Shown one piece after another: positions 21,241-32,475 of a stretch of DNA of 64,000 bases. How positions within the stretch are numbered: position 1 is the first letter of the stretch; the number at the start of each line of letters is the position of its first letter. Position numbers and translations under genes: made by a program. Origin of the DNA: Anthoceros angustus (Eukaryota; Streptophyta; Anthocerotopsida; Anthocerotales; Anthocerotaceae); the NCBI GenBank assembly GCA_010909165.1, contig MU008164.1:1178001-1242000 (forward strand), read 5' to 3'. The notes under the pieces are model-generated. The model was not told the DNA's origin and did not search any database. It was given only the letters and a program-made list of their open reading frames with translations.

Positions 21241-21580
21241 CAGGCCACAGAATGCAGAAGGGCGTGCAGCAACACAGGAGGATCGATTAAAGAGATCCGG
21301 TGGCATGATGATTGCGGTCGGTGGAGATGATCCGGACGGCCCTTTCTCGGCCGGGTAAGGTTGGATGTAGACCATGAAGTCACCGGACCGTAGCGCAAGT
21401 CCACCGGTGGCGCCGAAAACCCTAATGCATTGGAGGGTAGGTATTCGGAAGAGTGGGTGCCAACCAACCCTCCGGCCGTAGAAAAGGTCGACGCAGCACC
21501 CTTTGAAGAAACATGTGCAACCAATCAAGCTTTTGGAGACCACAATCATGGGTTATGATTTCGAGTTGACGAGGAACAAG

Positions 21581-21605
21581 CACTACAAGAAAATGAGGGT
21601 TTTAC
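21581..21605 (+). repeat. Left terminal inverted repeat of the CACTA element
   Basis: CACTACAAGAAAATGAGGG followed by TTTTAC. It is preceded by the target duplication AAG. Confidence 0.85.
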
Positions 21606-23700
21606 AGCGGTTTTACAACGGTTTTACAACGGGTGTTACAACGGGTGTTACAACGCGCTTTACAACGCGGCGTTGTAAACCGAGAGCTTCATGGCGTTGT
21701 AAAATTGCGACATGGCGGTTCGGTGCCATGTCATTAAAGTGGTGATGTGGCGCCACATCACGCCACATCACCAAGTGATGACATGGCATGTTGTTGCCAC
21801 ATGGCCTTCATTGCCACATCATCGGTGATGACGTGGCATAATTTGATGACATGGCCCTCATTGCCACATCACCATGTGATGACGTGGTGCCATTTACAAA
21901 ACCATTTACAACATCCCAATTGCAAAAGCAATTACAACATCTAAGTTTGAGACGTCTCGGTGTGGGTACAACGCGCTTTACAACGACTGCTTTACAAAAC
22001 CATCTACAACATCCCAATTGCAAAAGCAATTACAACATCTAAGTTTGAGACGCCCTTGTGGGTACAACGCGCTTTACAACGACTTTTACAAAACCATCTA
22101 CAACATCCCAATTGCAAAAGCAATTACAACATCTAAGTTTGAGACGTCTGTGGGTACAACGCGCTTTACAACGACTGTTTACAAAACCATCTACAACATC
22201 CCAATTGCAAAAGCAATTACAACATCTAAGTTTGAGACGTCTGTGGGTACAACGCGCTTTACAACGACTGTTTACAAAACCATCTACAACATCCCAATTG
22301 CAAAAGCAATTACAACATCTAAGTTTGAGACGCCCTTGTGGGTACAACGCTTTACAACGACTGCTTTACAACATCCCAATTGCAAAAGCAATTACAACAT
22401 CTAAGTTTGAGACGTCTTGTGGGTACAACGCTTTACAACATCCCAATTGCAAAAGCAATTACAACATCTAAGTTTGAGACGCCCTTGTGGGTACAACGCT
22501 TTACAACGACTTTTACAACATCCCAATTGCAAAAGCAATTACAACATCTAAGTTTGAGACGTCTGTGGGTACAACGCGCTTTACAACGACTGCTTTACAA
22601 AACCATCTACAACATCCCAATTGCAAAAGCAATTACAACATCTAAGTTTGAGACGTCTGTGGGTACAACGCGCTTTACAACGACTGCTTTACAAAACCAT
22701 CTACAACATCCCAATTGCAAAAGCAATTACAACATCTAAGTTTGAGACGTCTGTGGGTACAACGCGCTTTACAACGACTGCTTTACAAAACCATCTACAA
22801 CATCCCAATTGCAAAAGCAATTACAACATCTAAGTTTGAGACGTCTGGTGTGGGTACAACGCTTTACAACGACTGCTTTACAAAACCATCTACAACATCC
22901 CAATTGCAAAAGCAATTACAACATCTAAGTTTGAGACGTCTCGATGTGGGTACAACACGCTTTACAACGACCTGTTTTACAAAACCATCTACAACATCCC
23001 AATTGCAAAAGCAATTACAACATCTAAGTTTGAGACGTCTGGGTACAACGCTTTACAACGACTGCTTTACAAAACCATCTACAACATCCCAATTGCAAAA
23101 GCAATTACAACATCTAAGTTTGAGACGTCTCTGTGGGTACAACGCGCTTTACAACGACCTGTCCCAATTGCAAAAGCAATTACAACATCTAAGTTTGAGA
23201 CGTCTCGGTGTGGGTACAACGCTTTACAACGACTGCTTTACAACATCCCAATTGCAAAAGCAATTACAACATCTAAGTTTGAGACGTCTCTGTGGGTACA
23301 ACGCTTTACAAAACCATCTACAACATCCCAATTGCAAAAGCAATTACAACATCTAAGTTTGAGACGCCCTGTGGGTACAACGCTTTACAACGACTGCTTT
23401 ACAAAACCATCTACAACATCCCAATTGCAAAAGCAATTACAACATCTAAGTTTGAGACGTCTCGATGTGGGTACAACGCACTTTACAACGACCTGTTTTA
23501 CAAAACCATCTACAACATCCCAATTGCAAAAGAAATTACAACATTTAAATTACAACGCCCTTTTAAGTAATATATATATATATGAAAAGACTTTTAAACA
23601 AAAATACATATTATTAATAACACAAATATCTATTTTCAGCTTCTTCAAATGGGGCATATTTACAACAAGTGTTTTACAACGTCCTTTGTTGTAAATTTTG
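21597..23700. repeat. Left subterminal array, about 19 units of 65-101 bp
   Basis: The unit is TTTACAAAACCATCTACAAC, then ATCCCAATTGCAAAAGCAAT, then TACAACATCTAAGTTTGAGA, then CGTCT...GGGTACAACGCGCTTTACAACGACTG. Each unit contains an AATTGC-AAAA-GCAATT hairpin and four or five TACAAC motifs. Shortened units lack the ACAAAACCATCTACAAC part. The array starts with simple TTTACAACGGG repeats (21600-21680) and ends with a matching ACAACGTCCTTTGTTGTAAA (about 23677-23696). Frames of up to 213 codons across it are artefacts. 21720-21900 also has a GATGACATGGC/GCCACATCA repeat. Confidence 0.93.
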
Positions 23701-23779
23701 TATGCTGCACCTTGTTGTGCATTAGTGGGACACACGAGAAATGGAATGCTACTACCAAATGCAAGCGATTCTAAACCCC

Positions 23780-24265
23780 AAAATGAACACAGATCCTCAC
23801 ACAAATCCACACATTCAACTCACACAAACTCACAACGGCCCACACAAACTCGCACAAACCCACACGGGCTCTCACATAATCAGGCGCTCACAGGCTCTCA
23901 CGCTCATAGGCTCGCCCGCTCACAGGCTCACAAGCTCTCGCGCTCACAAGCTCACAAGCTCTCGTGCTCACAGCCTCACAAGCTCTCGCGCTCACAGCTC
24001 TCGCTCACGCCTCACAAGCTCACAAGCTATCGCTCTCGCCTCACAAGCTCACAGGCTCTCGCTCTCACAGTGCTCATAGGCTCTCACGCTCATAGGCTCT
24101 CACAGTGCTCATAGGCTCTCCCTCTCACAAGCTCAAGGCTCAATTTTCAAGGCTCACAGGCTCACAGGCTCACAAGCTCTCACAGTGCTCATAGGCTCTC
24201 ACAGCTCACAGGCTCACAGCTCTCGCTCACAGGCTCGCACACACTCTTGCAGGCTCGCATAGAAA

Positions 24266-24301
<36 letters not shown>

Positions 24302-24420
24302 TAAACACACAAACATAGAAGCCATTCCCCACACACACACTCACACACACAAACATGGGGCCATTCCCCACACACACACTCACAAACATTGGGGCCATTC
24401 CCCAGACACACACAAAGGGA
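23780..24420. repeat. CTCACAnn-type satellite and (CA)n microsatellite
   Basis: Loose repeats of GCTCACAAGCTCTCGC and CATAGGCTCTCA fill 23870-24235. A pure (CA)n tract lies at 24269-24299, and AAACATnGGGGCCATTCCCC units repeat at 24310-24420. No gene. Confidence 0.85.
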
Positions 24421-24464
24421 CATTCCCACAAAAAGCCGATGTCGATATCAATTTCTAAGAGTTT

Positions 24465-24875
24465 CTAAGGAGCAACTAAAAGAAAGCACCAAACTAGAAT
24501 TCCTCGCTCCTTGATCTCTTCAAATTGGACTTGTTGAAGCCTCATTTCCTTCCTCTTCATGCTCTTCACCCTTGATGACTTGAGCTCTTTGGCGTAGTCC
24601 GGACCTAGCTTCACAAGGCGTTGAGCTTCAAGTTCTGTCGTCGATTCGATGAGAGGCCATGAGATTGAAAAACTTTTCCTGCATTTAGAGAGGGATACCT
24701 CAACCTCTTCAAATTCTTCCACCTCTTCCACGAGATGGAGTGGTTCAACTTCAACAAGTACTTCATCAGGGCTTCGTTCCACACCGGTGCTGACCACACT
24801 TGGGGAGGTTAAGGCTTCCCCACCCGAGGGGGCGGAGGCCACACCCGATTCTGCAAGAATCGAATATGTTACCAA
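24465..24875 (-). pseudogene. Coiled-coil tail, possibly of the TNPA-like protein
   Basis: A 137-codon minus frame, acidic then basic (EVEEFEEVEVSLSKCRKSF, RVKSMKRKEMRLQQVQFEEIKE). The last part is a likely coiled coil, as in the C-terminal dimerisation regions of TNPA-type proteins. It lies downstream of and in the same direction as the Transposase_24-like piece at 25.3-25.7 kb, so it may be its last exon. The function is inferred from position only. Confidence 0.4.
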
Positions 24876-25192
24876 GAAGCCAGGTGTTACAACAAACAGA
24901 CTTGAAAGATCTTCTATAAGAACTACAGAGGAGAAAGATCCTCACTTAACCCGGGCTTCAATCTAGGCACCAAATTGTCCAAAACCAGTCATTATCATCC
25001 ACTTGCTTGCGCTCCAATGCCGATACGGCTCCTATGGCAAATCCAAAAAGCGAGTTAAAATAGGACAATCAAAACTTGCAAAGACATCAAATCAAAATCT
25101 TACCATCCAAATCATCATCTTTGTAACCAGCATCCTTGAGGTCCCGCCACAATTGTTTGGCACCTATTCTGGGGTTGGAGCCAAACGCTCCG

Positions 25193-25663
25193 GATGAGGA
25201 AGATTGGCGGCCGTCAATATGTTTCAAGTTTTATTATCCAATTTCCGGCCTTCTTGCCACCTCTCTCTTGCTCCGTGGGGCGTCTACCAAAAGAGTTGGT
25301 AAAACCGATTTGTAAACTTCACAAACCCACCATTACCAAAGTGGGCATACGGTGGGCATCCGAGTTCAACTTCCTCAACATTGCTATGCGTTTTGTGCGA
25401 GACATCTCCATCCCGGCCTTGGCTTTTTCATTCTCCACAATGCGATCCCACTGGTCAGCCGAGATATCACGAGGCTTATACTTAGGTGGATGATTACCCT
25501 CAAGAAATTGTCTTGCGCATCTTGCAAGATTGTTCTTCCAATTGCGCAACATGGTGTTGAACATTTGGTCACACACATGAGCCATGCTCCAAATCCCACC
25601 AACATCTCTTGAATGGCTGCCTCCACAATTGCTTGTGTCTCTAGTTTCTCTCCCGGTTGCCAA
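25193..25663 (-). pseudogene. Transposase_24 (Ptta/En/Spm, TNPA-type) fragment
   Basis: The minus strand reads FNTMLRNWKNNLARCARQFL, then HPPKYKPRDISADQWDRIVE, then MSRTKRIAMLRKLNSDAHRM. Plant En/Spm Transposase_24 proteins have PPxxISxEDWxxLVxxW followed by SxKNKxNRxKLxxxHxxGSKSF, which fits in order and spacing. In En/Spm this protein binds the subterminal repeats. The match is moderate, the GSKSF end is poor and the piece is frame-broken. Confidence 0.5.
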
Positions 25664-25764
25664 TCAATGGATCCATGAAGTGCCGCATTACCCACCTCAA
25701 CCGAAATTGGAGCACTTCATAACATGAATCTTCTTTAATCCAACGACACATGAGAAGGAAAACA

Positions 25765-25885
25765 TCGAATATGCTTGTACATGCGTGCGAGCATGTGGCT
25801 GTAAGTGGCATGTATAGGCCACATGCTTGTCTGAGCACATGCATGTGGCTGTAAGTGGCATGTACATCCTTGTACAGGTTAGCCA
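25765..25885. repeat. Direct and inverted repeats of a CATGTGGCTGTAAGTGG unit
   Basis: GCATGTGGCTGTAAGTGGCA occurs twice (about 25792 and 25843), with inverted ACATGC motifs between. Confidence 0.7.
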
Positions 25886-25894
25886 AGCAGGCCA

Positions 25895-26330
25895 CACACC
25901 TGCATGTTTAGCTTGACAGACCAAACGAGAAACACACCTACCTGTTTAGGCTTGAGAGACCAAAGGAGAAACATGGGCAGTCAAGGCCACACACCTGCCA
26001 GTTTAGGCTTGCGAGACCAAAAGAGAAACATGGGCAGTCAAGGCGACACACCTGCCAATTTAGACTTGAGAGACCAAAAAAGAAACACGGGCAGTCAAGG
26101 CCGCACACCTCCCTGTTTAGGCTTGAGAGACCAAAAAGAAACATCGGATCAAGGCCACACACTGCATGTTTAGGCTTGAGACCAAAAAGAAACATCGGAT
26201 CAAGGCCACACACTTGTGGCTTTAGGCTTGAGACCAAAAGAGAAACATCGGCGATCAAGGCCACACACTGCATGTTTAGCTTGAGAGACCAAAAGAGAAA
26301 CATTGGGCGTCAAGGCCACACACCTACCTG
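25895..26330. repeat. Minisatellite of about 55 bp units, 7-8 copies
   Basis: The unit is TTTAGGCTTGAGAGACCAAA, then AGAGAAACATGGGCAGTCAA, then GGCCACACACCTGCC. Later copies lose a few bases. Open frames on both strands follow the repeat. Confidence 0.9.
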
Positions 26331-26369
26331 GACAAGCTTATGAAAGTAAAAGCAAGGAGTCAGTTTCAA

Positions 26370-27197
26370 CTAAAACCAGTAAACACCTGATTCTAGATGA
26401 ATGTCCGACTGTGGAATGACGTGCGTGCATTTGGGCAGTCTCCCTTTAATTCGATTTCTCCTTGGCAATTGCGGCGGATCTCCGTCCTGCCATCTCCCCT
26501 CCTCCACAGCTGGATTTTCCACTTCTTCTGGCTGCTCCATCACTGGCTGCACTTCTTCAAACTGCTGAGAACCAACATTGACGGAAGGGTTAGGAGTAGG
26601 AGTGGCTGGAGGTGGCATGGGAGTACGGACAGCTGCTGGATTGAAGGTCTGGGTAAGTTTTGAGCTAGCAGTGTCACGGACAAGGGAGGAAGCAAGTTTG
26701 GCTGCCTTCTTCGCAGCTATCATCTTTCTCAAAAGGTCCTGCGTGTGCACATAAGTCACTGCTGGTGGCCCTTGTTCTCTCATCCGCGAAGACCTAAGAG
26801 GAGGTGGTGGCGACTTGAGACAGTCAGTTGGCTGCTTCTCCACAGAAGCGACAGCACCAGGAGGAGGCTGCTCCTCCTCCACGGCATCGGGAGGAGGCTG
26901 CTCCTCCTCCACGGCATCGGGAGGAGGCTGCTCCTCCTCCACGGCATCGGGAGGAGGCTGCTCCTCCTCCACGGCATCGGGAGGAGGCTGCTCCTCCTCC
27001 ACGGCATCGGGAGGAGGCTGCTTGTTCTCCACCGCATCGGGAGGAGGCGCTTGTTCTCTCATCACACACAAGTGAGAAAAGAAAAGCCATCGTTTAGAGC
27101 TCATTATCATCACCGACCCTAGAGCTTGAACTAGTTGAAGGCGGTGATTCAAACTGGGTGCGATGGTCGCGCTTCGGACAAAGCCGTTGATGCACAA
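26370..27197 (-). CDS. Pro/Glu-repeat protein, possibly the first exon of a CACTA-encoded gene
   Basis: A 275-codon minus frame. After a non-repetitive start it has about six copies of a ten-residue EEEQPPPDAV unit (coded by a 30-bp minisatellite at 26855-27050). A non-repetitive, charged and Pro-rich part follows (HTQDLLRKMIAAKKAAKLAS, NRIKGRLPKCTHVIPQ). It is co-oriented with the Transposase_24-like piece, so it could be the disordered N-terminal exon of the same gene. The opposite frames are shadows. Confidence 0.4.
   Translation of the reverse strand: MCINGFVRSATIAPSLNHRLQLVQALGSVMIMSSKRWLFFSHLCVMREQAPPPDAVENKQPPPDAVEEEQPPPDAVEEEQPPPDAVEEEQPPPDAVEEEQPPPDAVEEEQPPPGAVASVEKQPTDCLKSPPPPLRSSRMREQGPPAVTYVHTQDLLRKMIAAKKAAKLASSLVRDTASSKLTQTFNPAAVRTPMPPPATPTPNPSVNVGSQQFEEVQPVMEQPEEVENPAVEEGRWQDGDPPQLPRRNRIKGRLPKCTHVIPQSDIHLESGVYWF
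26855..27050. repeat. 30-bp minisatellite, about 6 units
   Basis: TCCTCCTCCACGGCATCGGG followed by AGGAGGCTGC, almost perfectly repeated. It is open in all frames because the unit is a multiple of three. Confidence 0.95.
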
Positions 27198-27209
27198 CTC
27201 ACATTTCGA

Positions 27210-28044
27210 GGGGTGACGGCATCGAGGCGGCCTCCTCCTTTGAGACGCCCTCCCGCTTCTTTGCCTTCACGGTGGCCCATTTTTTACGCACGCTAGGCTT
27301 GTCGACAAGCGGAAGCAGCTCCTTGGCTTGCGCTGTCTACTAAACCCAACCACCGAGCCGTTAGAGGCGGATCCTTCCACCACGGCATCCACTGCGTCCC
27401 CACCACTAATGTTGTGGCCAAAGTCTTGTTTCCTTATCGCGTTACGCATGACATTGCAAACCCAACCGTGACTTGCACGTGTAGTGCGCACCATCTACAT
27501 TGCAAGGTGGTTGGGGTTAGTAGAAAGGCGCTTAGCAACCTTTGCCCATGAAAGTGCGTGCCTAAAAAGCACCAAGCATAAGAGATTGGGGATGCACACA
27601 AACCTTCTTGATCCAAGGAATTCAATTTCGTAAGCCCTAATTGTGTTGTAGGTCGGTCGTGCGGTCACTAACTAAACACGAGCTTGTGTGTAGTCACTAA
27701 CTAAACACCATGTGCCGTTGTTAGAGCTTGTGTGCGAGCAATACACAACGTGTCTGATGCCGCGACCAAGATCTCGGCGTGAGAGAGGGAGGCGACTCAA
27801 CATGTGACGCCGCTAAGCAAAGTCGCAATCTCTCTCTCAAGCAATCCTTGGAAGCTGCCTGCAAAGCCAAGTCGACAATCTTAAGCAAACAAGGTGCGGG
27901 CCTTGTGTCTGGATGGACGTCAAATTCCCTCGTGCTTCTTCTTCCGCTTTACAAAGCCTTCCCGCACTTCTCATGGCCTTCCGCTTCTAAAATGTGCGAG
28001 GCATGGTTGGCTTCCGCTTCTCTCAAACACATAGACTCTCATCA
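27210..28044. other. CACTA internal DNA, no recognised gene
   Basis: The minus frame 27494-27267 (75 codons; VRTTRASHGWVCNVMRNAIR) may be an upstream exon of the minus-strand CACTA gene, but has no known motif. 27640-27730 has a short direct repeat GTCACTAACTAAACAC. Nothing else could be supported. Confidence 0.3.
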
Positions 28045-28345
28045 CACACCCGATGGCGGGCCGCATGGCCCTCAATTACACTAGCTACACAAGCTCCCCA
28101 CTCGTCACACATCCCGATGGCAAGCCCGGCTCTCACACCCGATGGCGGGCCGCATGGCCCTCAATTACACTAGCTACACAAGCTCCCCACCTCACACACC
28201 CGATGGCGGGCCGCATGGCCTCAATTACACTAGCTACACAAGCTCCCCCACCTCACACACCCCGATGGCAAGCCGCATGGCCCTCAATTACACTAGCTGC
28301 ACAAGCTCCCCCACGTCACACACCCCGATGGCAAGCCCGGTTCTC
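28045..28345. repeat. Minisatellite of about 60 bp units, 5-6 copies
   Basis: The unit is CACACCCGATGGCGGGCCGC, then ATGGCCCTCAATTACACTAG, then CTACACAAGCTCCCCACCT. Variants end in GGCAAGCCCGG. Confidence 0.92.
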
Positions 28346-28574
28346 ACACACCCCGAGGGCAATCGACATGCACAGGCTCTCAACACATACGTCTCAGTAT
28401 GTAAAGATCTACTTATACAAACATGAACCCGCCTTTATATCAGTATTTGTGTGCAAGCATGTTCCCACCTTGGACAAGATCTTGCATGCATTGCACCCGC
28501 CTCACCTGCCTTGTGCACCTGCGTCACCTACCTCGTGCACATGCAGGTGCTGGTGAGTTTGTGTGAGACGACTC

Positions 28575-28765
28575 TGGAAACTACTATTTGCAACGCGCTC
28601 CGTTGTTAAGTCGGAACGATTACCATTTACAACACACTCCGTTGTAAAATTAGAAACTATTACTATTTACAACGCTCCGTTGTTAAGTCGGAAGCGATTA
28701 CCATTTACAACACACTCCGTTGTAAAATTAGAAACTATTCCTATTTACAACGTTGAGTTCACTTT
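28575..28765. repeat. TTTACAAC motif repeats, internal to the CACTA
   Basis: Four to five units of CTATTTACAACGCGCTCCG / TTGTTAAGTCGGAAGCGATT, with TTTACAACACACTCCGTTGT between, each an ACAAC...GTTGT inverted pair. The same core motif occurs in both subterminal arrays. Confidence 0.85.
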
Positions 28766-29219
28766 TACGTTCTAAAATCTCTAGTAGGCAAAAGTGGTAC
28801 ACATATGGAACGCACAAAAGGAAACTAAGAGACCCTCTCTTCTCATGGCCTTCCGCACTTCTCATGGCCTTCCGCTTCTCAAGAAAGGTCGGCCACGGGC
28901 GCTTAGGATCCATGTCATGCGCAAACCGATCCCCTACATTCTTGTGTACATACGTATCTACAGTTCACCTTAGTTCATGGTAGGCAAAGAAAGATGCTCA
29001 CCTCACGCTGGTGCCCAAGGTGGATCGAAATGGCTATGGAAATTTGTGCATGTTCACTGAGGGGGTGGTGCTTTTTTCTGAACATATGGTTGGAAAGAGG
29101 AGGTCATCACGGTAATTGTGGTGTTGAGAACATTGCGGTCAGATTTTCTTGTAATTAGAAATTCATAATAACAGAAAAAACGCCAAAAATGGGGCAAAAA
29201 GGCAGCCGGCCTTCTGGGG

Positions 29220-29732
29220 TTAAGCATGCTCGGCTCCACGGCCTGCAGCCTGCTGTGCAAAAGTTCTCGGCTTCTTCCGTGGCGAACACTTCCAGGGCTT
29301 AGTTGAGAAAACTAGATTGCTAACTAGCCGGTGGAGTGGAGCCAGTGGCCGGGCGCGTAACGACGAATCCCGCACGCCCCTCGAGAACCAAGTAATAAAC
29401 TTCGGGTGAGGTTTAGGCGCTGGGCCTGTCTGGTACACATACTCCGTGATGCTCTGGCACGTATTCACATCCCATCGTAACAATCCCTTCATAATCACCG
29501 CCGCAATGTGCGACTTTATGTACTTGTTCCAACTCGGACAACTCAATTTGGAGCGGGTAGACATTTCTACCATGGGACAATGCACATCAGCCATGTCATT
29601 GACCACCGTTGCAAACTCAAACACTTTTATCCTCCTTGATACTCCAGGTGGCAAATAGCTCGTCATCCCGATCAAACTCAATCGGACACAATATTGGAGG
29701 AGTGGAAGAGGTCCCCATGCCGCAACTCGCAA
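29220..29732 (-). CDS. Unrecognised open frame inside the CACTA
   Basis: A 171-codon minus frame with varied composition (GMTSYLPPGVSRRIKVFEFA, NKYIKSHIAAVIMKGLLRWD, HPKFITWFSRGVRD). It is not a repeat product, so it may be part of a transposon gene or a captured host exon. I know no matching family. 28770-29219 and 29733-30535 contain only short frames. Confidence 0.35.
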   Translation of the reverse strand: MRVAAWGPLPLLQYCVRLSLIGMTSYLPPGVSRRIKVFEFATVVNDMADVHCPMVEMSTRSKLSCPSWNKYIKSHIAAVIMKGLLRWDVNTCQSITEYVYQTGPAPKPHPKFITWFSRGVRDSSLRARPLAPLHRLVSNLVFSTKPWKCSPRKKPRTFAQQAAGRGAEHA

Positions 29733-30535
29733 TTACCCGGCGGTAATGTGGTGAAAGCATATGAGTGATGAGGTTTTGATGGTGACCCATGCAAGCCTAC
29801 AAATAAAGCTTTAATGCTTCTTTCCTTTTGAGGGAAACCATTGGCATGAAAATGGCATGATATGACAACGGAGTGCTTGAGCACGAGGCTGCTTAGCGTA
29901 GTGTGCTCCTCGGAGATATTTTGATGGCGGATAGAGGGATTGTATGGAGCGTAGCTATGTTGTCCCTTAGGTGCTTTCAAGGCTATTGCTTGGGACTCGT
30001 GCCCCTTTAATGTGTAAAAGATCCGGTGGGAATGAATAGAATAAGGGCTAATGGGGCAATGCTTCCTCGGCCATCCACTTGAGCCCGAGTCTTAAAACCT
30101 CGATTCGCCCCTCCTTAAACGGTGCTAAAGAATTTAAGTCTTCTTGGCACTCATCATCATGCCGATTGTTGATGTTGCCGATCGAAGCGGCTAGGCGGTA
30201 CCTAATGAGAGTTCAATCCTCGATCGCACACCGTAACGCATTTCGAGGTTCCGCATTAACACCGCCCACACCCACTCATCGCATAATCGCCGGAGTTGAA
30301 AGACCCACATATGGTTTCTTTGACGCCATGGAGTTTGAGAGTAAGGGGCTCCTTGGGGCTGTCACTTTGTTCCTGTTTCCAGTAGCGAACTCGTGCATAC
30401 ACTATAGTTCTATAGCTGATCCGTTCCCAAGTGCGACGGTTATGCGACTCAAAGTGAGTACACTTGAGCTGATTGTGTTGTCCGACCGATTGTGAACTCG
30501 GTTGTAAACTCCGATTGTGTTAAGCGACCCGGCCG

Positions 30536-30665
30536 TCAAGTGCGTTTTGAGTAGCGATGGCGGACAACTGGCGGCCGAGAACCATCCGGAGGTGATGGCG
30601 GACAACTGGCGGCCGAGAACCATCCGGAGGTGATGGCGGACAACTGGCGGCCGGCCGAGGACCTT
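30536..30665. repeat. 38-bp tandem repeat, 3 copies
   Basis: GATGGCGGACAACTGGCGGC followed by CGAGAACCATCCGGAGGT, three times in a row. Confidence 0.92.
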
Positions 30666-32330
30666 CCGAGGTGGATCCCAGTCGGAGGAGATGCGTGATG
30701 AAGAGGAGGTGATGCACATGAATTGTGCAAACTTTGACCCTTGTGACAAGGGTTGTGTAACATTGCGTCCGCTTCCTAGCCTTCCTCGGAGAAAGAGAAG
30801 GGTCCCACCCTTCCGGATGGAACTCGTCCTTGTTTTTGGTCACATGCTTCCACGCTGCACGCCTTGCGTGTGCTATCATCACAGTTGGTACTACTCTCGA
30901 TCCGGGGTCTCCAAGGGCTTACTTTTGTGAAGAAAGCGGAACTGGATGACTCGACTTGACCGGGAGAAATCTGAGATCTTGTGCCCAACCTAATCATCTC
31001 CTTCTATCGTAAGTGTAAAAGTCGTGAGTGATCTTTCTTTGCATGATAAATGCTAACAAGGTAGATTTTTGTTTGGGGCTCAAGGTTTTAATCGGCATCA
31101 CGAATGGAGCACGAGCCACCTTACGCTTTTGTGAAGACTATGCTCCTGATAAGGACCAGGAGCCGGATCTGAGTGATAATGAACTCATCACAAATGTGGT
31201 TTCGTAGTCTACCCAAGTCATGCGAGGTTGGCAAAGACGATCGCCTATCGGTGATGTAAAAGTCGAGCTTTTGATATAAAGTTGCTCACACATTTCACAA
31301 TCTTGAGTCCCACGCAAATAAGGAAAGGCTTGCGCCCTTAAGTAAGCTAAGGCTATATCAATAGCATACTACGGTGCTTTACAGATGCTTTGCAATTGCC
31401 CAAAGCTGTAACGCTAGCTAGCGCTTTGGACCGATTGCACTTGTAAGAGGCCAAGCCGCCTTCCATTGTGCGTGAGGGCCTTCCATCGTGCGTGGCGAGG
31501 GCCTTCCATTGTGCGTGAGGGCCTTCTCATAGCAAGGGTCGGCACCATCCGCGCGATGCTAGATAGCTACAAGTCCGCTGCGGTCGGTGCTCTTTGCAAA
31601 GCGTTTTGAGTATTGTCGAGTTGCATGCAATTGCTCATGATTAGAATTGGCTGCTGAGTGCGTTGCAAATGTTGCTGCGAGTGCGTTGATAAGAGAGCGG
31701 TGATAAGAGAGCGTTGCAACCGATTTGCAACGCCTCGTGTTGTAAAGCGCTTTGGATTGACCGCCTAATAAGCACCGACTGTAAGAGGCCTTTCTCTTGT
31801 CCCAGCTACTAACCATCCACTACATAGCTAGAAGGGCCTTCCATCGTGCGTGGCGAGGGCCTTCTAGTAGCAAGGGTCAATAAAAAAGCCTGGTGCACAC
31901 TTAAAACTGACCATCCGGATGCTAGATAGCTACAAGTCCGTTGCAGTAGGTATGTGCTCTTTGTAAAGCGTTTTCAGAGTATCGCGTTATCGAAGTTGCA
32001 TGGAATTGCTCTAGATTAGAATTGGCTCTGATTTATGCCCGGATTTCTGCTCGATACGGAGGTTGGAGCGAGGGGCCAGCGAAGCACTTCATACTGAAAG
32101 GTAGCCTCTGCACTTTCCAACGTGCTCAGTGAAGGCAGGGCAAGTGTTGTCGAGCTTAAGCTAACCCACGATCATTGTTGAGGGTAGGTCCTTATGGATC
32201 GCGTTCGTAGATTTAAGCGCCCAAATATCCAATATATTTTTCAAAAATGTTGGTGCAAAGAGTGCAAGGCGAGTTCGTGAGCTAACCAAATCGTAAACAT
32301 TTGCGCAAGAATGGACCTTACCTCCCACAA
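30666..32330. other. CACTA internal DNA with dispersed short repeats
   Basis: No gene is recognised. GGGCCTTCCATCGTGCGTGG occurs at about 31477, and shorter versions at 31455, 31502 and 31828. Two related segments around GCTAGATAGCTACAAGTCCG lie at 31557 and 31919, each followed by GCTCTTTGnAAAGCGTTTT and later TTAGAATTGGCT, a decayed direct duplication of about 110 bp. Confidence 0.6.
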
Positions 32331-32334
32331 TGAA

Positions 32335-32475
32335 GTCCCGGTGGAGAACCGCAAGGAGATGAAGAACGAGGAGAAGGAGGACGAGGAGGAGAAGAACAAC
32401 GAGGAGGAGAAGGAGGACGAGGAGGAGAAGGAGGAGGAGGAGGAGAGGAGAAGGAGGAGGAGGAGAAGAAATAGC
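32335..32475. repeat. Purine-rich GAGGAGAAGGAGG tract
   Basis: An imperfect GAG/GAAG low-complexity tract encodes Glu/Lys-rich or Ser-rich frames on both strands. It may once have coded an acidic linker upstream of the SET-like relic. Confidence 0.85.

Noticed and set aside
21890-23560. Regular repeats that could be taken for a CRISPR-like array
   Set aside because: The whole unit repeats, with indels and no unique spacers, in a plant transposon end. It is a subterminal satellite.
22018-23694. Long open frames (up to 213 codons) over the repeat array
   Set aside because: They only follow the repeat unit, which lacks stops in some frames. Composition is identical in every unit.
26745-27122. 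Plus-strand open frames over the 30-bp minisatellite
   Set aside because: The unit is a multiple of three and open in all six frames. Only the minus frame extends into non-repetitive sequence.
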